Below, piece by piece: positions 6,211 through 9,676 of a stretch of DNA of 9,676 nucleotides; within the stretch, counting starts at the first letter, position 1, and each line of letters begins with the position of its first letter. The translations under genes were made by a program, and so were the position numbers. The notes beneath the pieces were generated by a model. It searched no databases. It had not been told where the DNA came from and saw only the letters and a list, made by a program, of their open reading frames with translations. The stretch is from JAZRUF01 sp045636205 (lineage in GTDB: Bacteria; Bacillota; Clostridia; Oscillospirales; JAAYXM01): positions 1 through 9,676 of the forward strand of contig JAZTXE010000016.1 in assembly GCA_045636205.1 (NCBI GenBank), given 5' to 3'.

Positions 6211-8003
6211 GCGGGCGGGATAAAAAGGAGAGGGTGACAGGCAGTATCCTGCGCTCTCTGCATATGAGGCTTGCCATGATACTGGTGGTTCTCATAGTCG
6301 CGGTTATGGCGGTTGTGGGCACGTTTCTTATAAACTGGGTGAGCACTTATTATTTTGACGATTTTACCGAGCAGATGAACTCGGCTTTTACCGCAAATAT
6401 GTACTCCGCACTTAAAAATGAAGCCGCAAGCGAAAACGGGGCGGAAGCCCTCAAGGGTGCGCTTGAGGCTTATTCGTCGTCCCTTGGAATTTCCGCAAAC
6501 CGGAATTTTTATATACTTGACGGTAAGACCGGCGCGATGCTTGCAGGCTCGGATGACCGTGAGCCCGAGCGCACGCCCGCGGTTATAAGTGCGCTGGGCG
6601 GGAAGATTGGTCAGGAAAAGCGAGTGAGTGCCGCGTATTTTGACCGCGCGGTTCCGATAATGGTTGAGGACAAGGTCGAGTATATAGTATATATAAAGGA
6701 CACCAAGCAGGACATGACCGCGCTTACAAATTCGCTCTTTCAGATAATCATACGCGCGATACTATTTGCGCTTATAATAGCGATTATTTTAAGCCTTGTG
6801 CTTTCAAAGACGATAACCACGCCGATTGAGAACCTGACGCGCAGTGCAAAGCTTATGTCCATGGGTGAGTTTAAGACCCGGCTTGAGGTGCACTCTCAGG
6901 ACGAGATTGGCATTTTGACCGAGACGTTTAACGACATGGCGCAGGTGCTCCACGAAACACTTGAAAAGGTAGAAGGCGAGCGCGATAAGTTAAACACGCT
7001 CTTCTTGCATATGACCGATGGTGTGACCGCGTTTTCTCATGACGGCGCGATTATCCACATAAACCCCGCCGCTGAGGAGATGCTCGGCGTGCATCTGGAG
7101 GATAACCCGAGCTTTGAGGAGCTCTACGGCTCTACCGGAATATCCTTTGAGCGCGTGCTCGGGCAGAAGGCAACCGAGTTTTTAGAGTGCGACCACACGG
7201 TTTCGGGGAGAGTGCTCAAGGTGTATTTCGCCGCCTTCGGCAGCGGCGACGGCGGTGTTATCGCGGTTGTGCACGATATTACCGAGCAGTTTAAGCTTGA
7301 GCAGAGCCGTCGTGAGTTTGTCGCAAACGTATCCCATGAGCTAAGGACACCGCTTACAAACGTAAAGAGCTACACGGAAACGCTTATGGAGATGGAAGAG
7401 CCGCAGCCTGAGCTCTCCGCAAGGTTCTATCAGGTAATTTTAAATGAGACCGACCGCATGACGCGCATAGTAAAGGACTTGCTTACGCTCTCAAAGCTTG
7501 ACTATGCGAAGATGGACTGGAAAATATCCGAGTTTGCGATTAAGGACAGCATTGAAAACGTATACGATGCGATGGTCATTGAGGCTAAAAACCACAAGCA
7601 TAATTTTACGCTGGATATTCAGGGTGAGCTTCCGGTGATAAACGGTGACCAGGGCAGAATAGAGCAGGTCATCGTAAACATTGTAGGAAATGCGATAAAG
7701 TACACGCCTGACGGCGGCGAGGTAAAGATAAAGGCGCGCCATGAGGGTGAGTTTACGTATATTGAGGTATCGGATACCGGCATAGGTATTGCGGAAAAGG
7801 ATATTCCGCGCCTGTTCGAGCGCTTCTACCGCGTTGACAAGGCGCGCTCGCGCGCCAAGGGCGGAACCGGACTCGGCCTTGCGATAGCGCGCGAGATTAT
7901 AGAGCATCACGGCGGCACGATTAAAATTGAAAGTACGCTTGATGTGGGAACCACCGCGACGATTACACTCGCAGACCATCCTGCAAACGAAGAGAGCAGG
8001 TGA
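6207..8003 (+). CDS. walK: Sensor histidine kinase WalK
   Basis: This 598-residue membrane kinase (B. subtilis WalK is about 611) autophosphorylates and passes phosphate to WalR. Order: short cytoplasmic N-terminus, TM1 (about 21-43), an extracytoplasmic sensor region of about 135 residues probably of Cache/PDC fold, TM2 (about 179-199), HAMP (about 200-252), PAS (about 258-360), HisKA with H377 in SHELRTP, then the ATPase domain with N-box N491/N495, D523 in DTGIGI, the F-box LFERFYR (537-542) and the GGTGLGLAI G2 box (552-560). All catalytic motifs are intact, so it should be an active kinase. The ATG overlaps the walR stop by four bases (ATGA). No Shine-Dalgarno precedes it, so translation is probably coupled to walR. 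A strong AAGGAGAGG (6225-6233) lies inside the first codons, just before an in-frame GTG at 6234, and leaves the exact start slightly open. Confidence 0.93.
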   Translation: MSGRDKKERVTGSILRSLHMRLAMILVVLIVAVMAVVGTFLINWVSTYYFDDFTEQMNSAFTANMYSALKNEAASENGAEALKGALEAYSSSLGISANRNFYILDGKTGAMLAGSDDREPERTPAVISALGGKIGQEKRVSAAYFDRAVPIMVEDKVEYIVYIKDTKQDMTALTNSLFQIIIRAILFALIIAIILSLVLSKTITTPIENLTRSAKLMSMGEFKTRLEVHSQDEIGILTETFNDMAQVLHETLEKVEGERDKLNTLFLHMTDGVTAFSHDGAIIHINPAAEEMLGVHLEDNPSFEELYGSTGISFERVLGQKATEFLECDHTVSGRVLKVYFAAFGSGDGGVIAVVHDITEQFKLEQSRREFVANVSHELRTPLTNVKSYTETLMEMEEPQPELSARFYQVILNETDRMTRIVKDLLTLSKLDYAKMDWKISEFAIKDSIENVYDAMVIEAKNHKHNFTLDIQGELPVINGDQGRIEQVIVNIVGNAIKYTPDGGEVKIKARHEGEFTYIEVSDTGIGIAEKDIPRLFERFYRVDKARSRAKGGTGLGLAIAREIIEHHGGTIKIESTLDVGTTATITLADHPANEESR

Positions 8004-8008
8004 CGGGT

Positions 8009-9346
8009 ATGACGACGACGCATGAGCGTATAAAGACGGTGCTGCTTGCGGTTTTAATAATCGGTGCGGTGTTTATGGCGTACTCGACCTGGTTTTACGA
8101 TAACCCGATGGGCGATAATATGCTAAGCGTGCTTATCGGCGGGAATGTATCCGGCGTGCGGGGTGACTATCAGATGCAGTCATATGCCGCGGGGCAGTCG
8201 GAGATTGGACCGATGCGCATATCCGTAAAAAACGAGTACGGTCGCTTCGGTGCGGAGTACTCGCCTTCTGCGGTTGAGAATATGTACGACTTAACGCGCG
8301 GCCTCATGGCAGAGGCACTGAGCGTACAGAGCGGTAACTGGCGCAGGGTAAATGAAGAGTACTGGCGCACATCACTCGGATACGAGAGCGTGCTGTACGA
8401 CTATCAGGGCTTGGTGCGCGCGGACACGGTCACGCAATGGCTGTGGGGCGGGCAGAATGAAGCGGGAAATATCAAAGGGCGGTATGTTCTGCTGACTGTA
8501 AACCCTAAAAACGAAAAGACGTTTATAGTTATTAAAAATCCGTACACGGGCGAGGTGTATGCGAGCGAAACTCAGGTGGACAAGGCGACCGCGCTGGGTG
8601 TTATTGACGGCATCAGCGGTGAGAGCCACAATCTTGCCTTCGAGCTTGCGGGCACGGATTATGAAAAATTGGTGCCGGAAAGCTTTGTAAAGGACGGATA
8701 CAAGCCGCGCGTTATAGGCGGTTTTAACGCGATGGAATACTTCAGCACCGAGCAGAGGGCAAATTTCTTAAAGAGCTTCGGCTTTGCACCCTACTCGGTA
8801 AGCGAGCATGTGGAGAGTGGCGGCACGCGCGTTTATATTGAGGAGGATGCGACGGTCAGAATAGAAAATGACGGTTTTACGGTGTACACGTATACCGGCA
8901 GTGATGCGCAGGCGGGTATTTTCGTGCAGAGCGCGCAACAGACACCGTCCGCCACCGAGGTGTTTGAGACCGCGCGGATTCTGGTATCAAGGCTTGCCGC
9001 GGTTGCGGGTGGCGAGGGTAAGATGTACCCTCAGGATTTCAGGTATTTTTCCGAGTACAACTGCTGGGTGGCGGATTTCGGCCGGAGTGTAAACGGTATT
9101 CCGGTTGACCGTCAGGACACCGGCTATGCCGCGCGTGTGGTTATAAGGGACAGGCGCGTAAGCGAAGTGCATTTTTACATGCGAAGCTATCAGAGCACAG
9201 AGCGCGACGCGAAGAGTATATCAAAAAAGCTCGCCACCGCGGCGGTTTCGGATGTTGACGGCGAGTGTGAGCTTGAGCTTCGGTATACCGATGCGGGTCA
9301 GGCAGAGCTTGAGCCCATGTGGTATATAAAAAACAGCGAGAAGTAA
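8009..9346 (+). CDS. yycH: YycH-like (WalH) membrane-anchored regulator of WalK
   Basis: The protein has 445 residues (B. subtilis YycH has 455). A short basic N-terminus is followed by a single membrane segment (about 8-25) and a large region expected outside the membrane. The TM run ending in STWFY resembles the YycH N-terminus as I remember it. A C-terminal stretch with NGIPV, a valine-rich strand and VHFYMRSY also fits the YycH/YycI fold. The rest is weakly conserved, so the call depends heavily on position: directly after walK and before a yycI-like gene. In B. subtilis YycH and YycI form a membrane complex that restrains WalK; in S. aureus they activate it, so the sign here is unknown. 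I prefer ATG 8009, with AGGTGA (7998-8003) five bases upstream. GTG 8000, overlapping the walK stop as GTGA and adding three residues, is an alternative. Confidence 0.78.
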   Translation: MTTTHERIKTVLLAVLIIGAVFMAYSTWFYDNPMGDNMLSVLIGGNVSGVRGDYQMQSYAAGQSEIGPMRISVKNEYGRFGAEYSPSAVENMYDLTRGLMAEALSVQSGNWRRVNEEYWRTSLGYESVLYDYQGLVRADTVTQWLWGGQNEAGNIKGRYVLLTVNPKNEKTFIVIKNPYTGEVYASETQVDKATALGVIDGISGESHNLAFELAGTDYEKLVPESFVKDGYKPRVIGGFNAMEYFSTEQRANFLKSFGFAPYSVSEHVESGGTRVYIEEDATVRIENDGFTVYTYTGSDAQAGIFVQSAQQTPSATEVFETARILVSRLAAVAGGEGKMYPQDFRYFSEYNCWVADFGRSVNGIPVDRQDTGYAARVVIRDRRVSEVHFYMRSYQSTERDAKSISKKLATAAVSDVDGECELELRYTDAGQAELEPMWYIKNSEK

Positions 9347-9377
9347 AAAGTTATGACAAAGGAGGCGGAGCGCAGGT

Positions 9378-9676
9378 ATGGATTGGCCAAAGGTTAAGAC
9401 GGTTCTTATTATAGTTCTTGTAGCGGTCAACGCGTTTTTGTTTGCCGCGTATACGAATGCTACGCTTCGCATGTCCAAAAATCAGGAGCAGGTGCGCTAT
9501 GAGGTGTGCCGCGTGCTCGGGGATTTGGGGTATGAGCTAAACCCTGCGCTTTTGCCCGAGGACGCTGAATTCTATCATCCGGCGCGCATAACGCGAAACA
9601 CAAAGTCCGAGCGAGCCGCGATGAGCGCGACGCTTGAGGACGTAAAAGTTGAAAACACCATAGGCATGAGCAAGTA
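9378..9676 (+). CDS. yycI: YycI-like (WalI) protein, N-terminal part (runs off window end)
   Basis: ATG 9378 opens a frame that stays open for 99 complete codons to the window edge. The start MDWPKVKTVLIIVLVAVNAFLF closely resembles the YycI N-terminus (MDWsk-K followed by a hydrophobic helix). One membrane anchor (about residues 8-24) precedes an extracytoplasmic region; no other domain is visible in the fragment. AAAGGAGG (9358-9365) lies 12 bases upstream, somewhat far, with a weak GCAGG nearer. The gene is 31 bases after the yycH-like stop and is the expected partner in the WalK-modulating complex. About a third of the usual roughly 280 residues is present. Beyond the window the typical next gene would be walJ (a metallo-beta-lactamase-fold protein), which I cannot see. 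Confidence 0.8.
   Translation, partial: MDWPKVKTVLIIVLVAVNAFLFAAYTNATLRMSKNQEQVRYEVCRVLGDLGYELNPALLPEDAEFYHPARITRNTKSERAAMSATLEDVKVENTIGMSK

Noticed and set aside
7491..7979. 162-codon open minus-strand frame opposite the walK kinase domain
   Set aside because: It overlaps the conserved HisKA/ATPase region of walK, has no recognisable motif, and is explained as a shadow frame.
1..9676. Defence system, CRISPR array, prophage, integrase, tRNA or riboswitch
   Set aside because: No regularly spaced repeats, recombinase or phage motifs, cloverleaf, or conserved riboswitch core were seen on either strand; all long coding stretches are explained by housekeeping families.

Overview
The window looks like a chromosomal housekeeping segment of a low-to-mid GC Gram-positive bacterium (Bacillota), most likely class Clostridia. 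The evidence is a complete WalR/WalK two-component system followed by YycH- and YycI-type membrane genes, which is a Bacillota-specific arrangement. ThiI is of the short Bacillus/Clostridium form without a rhodanese domain, Shine-Dalgarno sites are purine-rich, and intergenic DNA is AT-rich. The genus cannot be fixed from sequence alone.

Layout. Positions 1-163 (minus) hold the first 54 codons of purA (adenylosuccinate synthetase), with a good extended -10 promoter at 238-266. A divergent, AT-rich 178-bp region separates it from a plus-strand run of four close-packed genes: a NifS/IscS-family cysteine desulfurase (342-1460), thiI (1465-2634), cinA (2663-3916) and an esterase-D-like alpha/beta hydrolase (3920-4684). 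A 270-bp gene-free spacer (4685-4954) follows. It carries a probable promoter and a cluster of GC-rich palindromes, including two related hairpin units in inverted orientation. A second plus-strand operon then runs to the window end: a NUDIX hydrolase of ADP-ribose pyrophosphatase type (4955-5491), walR (5518-6210), walK (6207-8003), a yycH-like gene (8009-9346) and the start of a yycI-like gene (9378 to beyond the window).

How the genes work together. The desulfurase should hand persulfide sulfur to ThiI for 4-thiouridine in tRNA (and possibly thiazole synthesis), as the B. subtilis NifZ-ThiI pair does. CinA (MoCF-like plus PncC-like domain) and the NUDIX enzyme both fit pyridine-nucleotide/ADP-ribose clean-up. 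WalK senses the envelope state, phosphorylates WalR and is probably modulated in the membrane by YycH and YycI; this system controls cell-wall hydrolase genes in characterised Bacillota. purA near walRK recalls the B. subtilis order, but here purA is inverted and five genes lie between.

I see no mobile-element gene, CRISPR array, RNA gene or undescribed multi-gene system. The least explained part is the palindromic repeat cluster at about 4752-4916.
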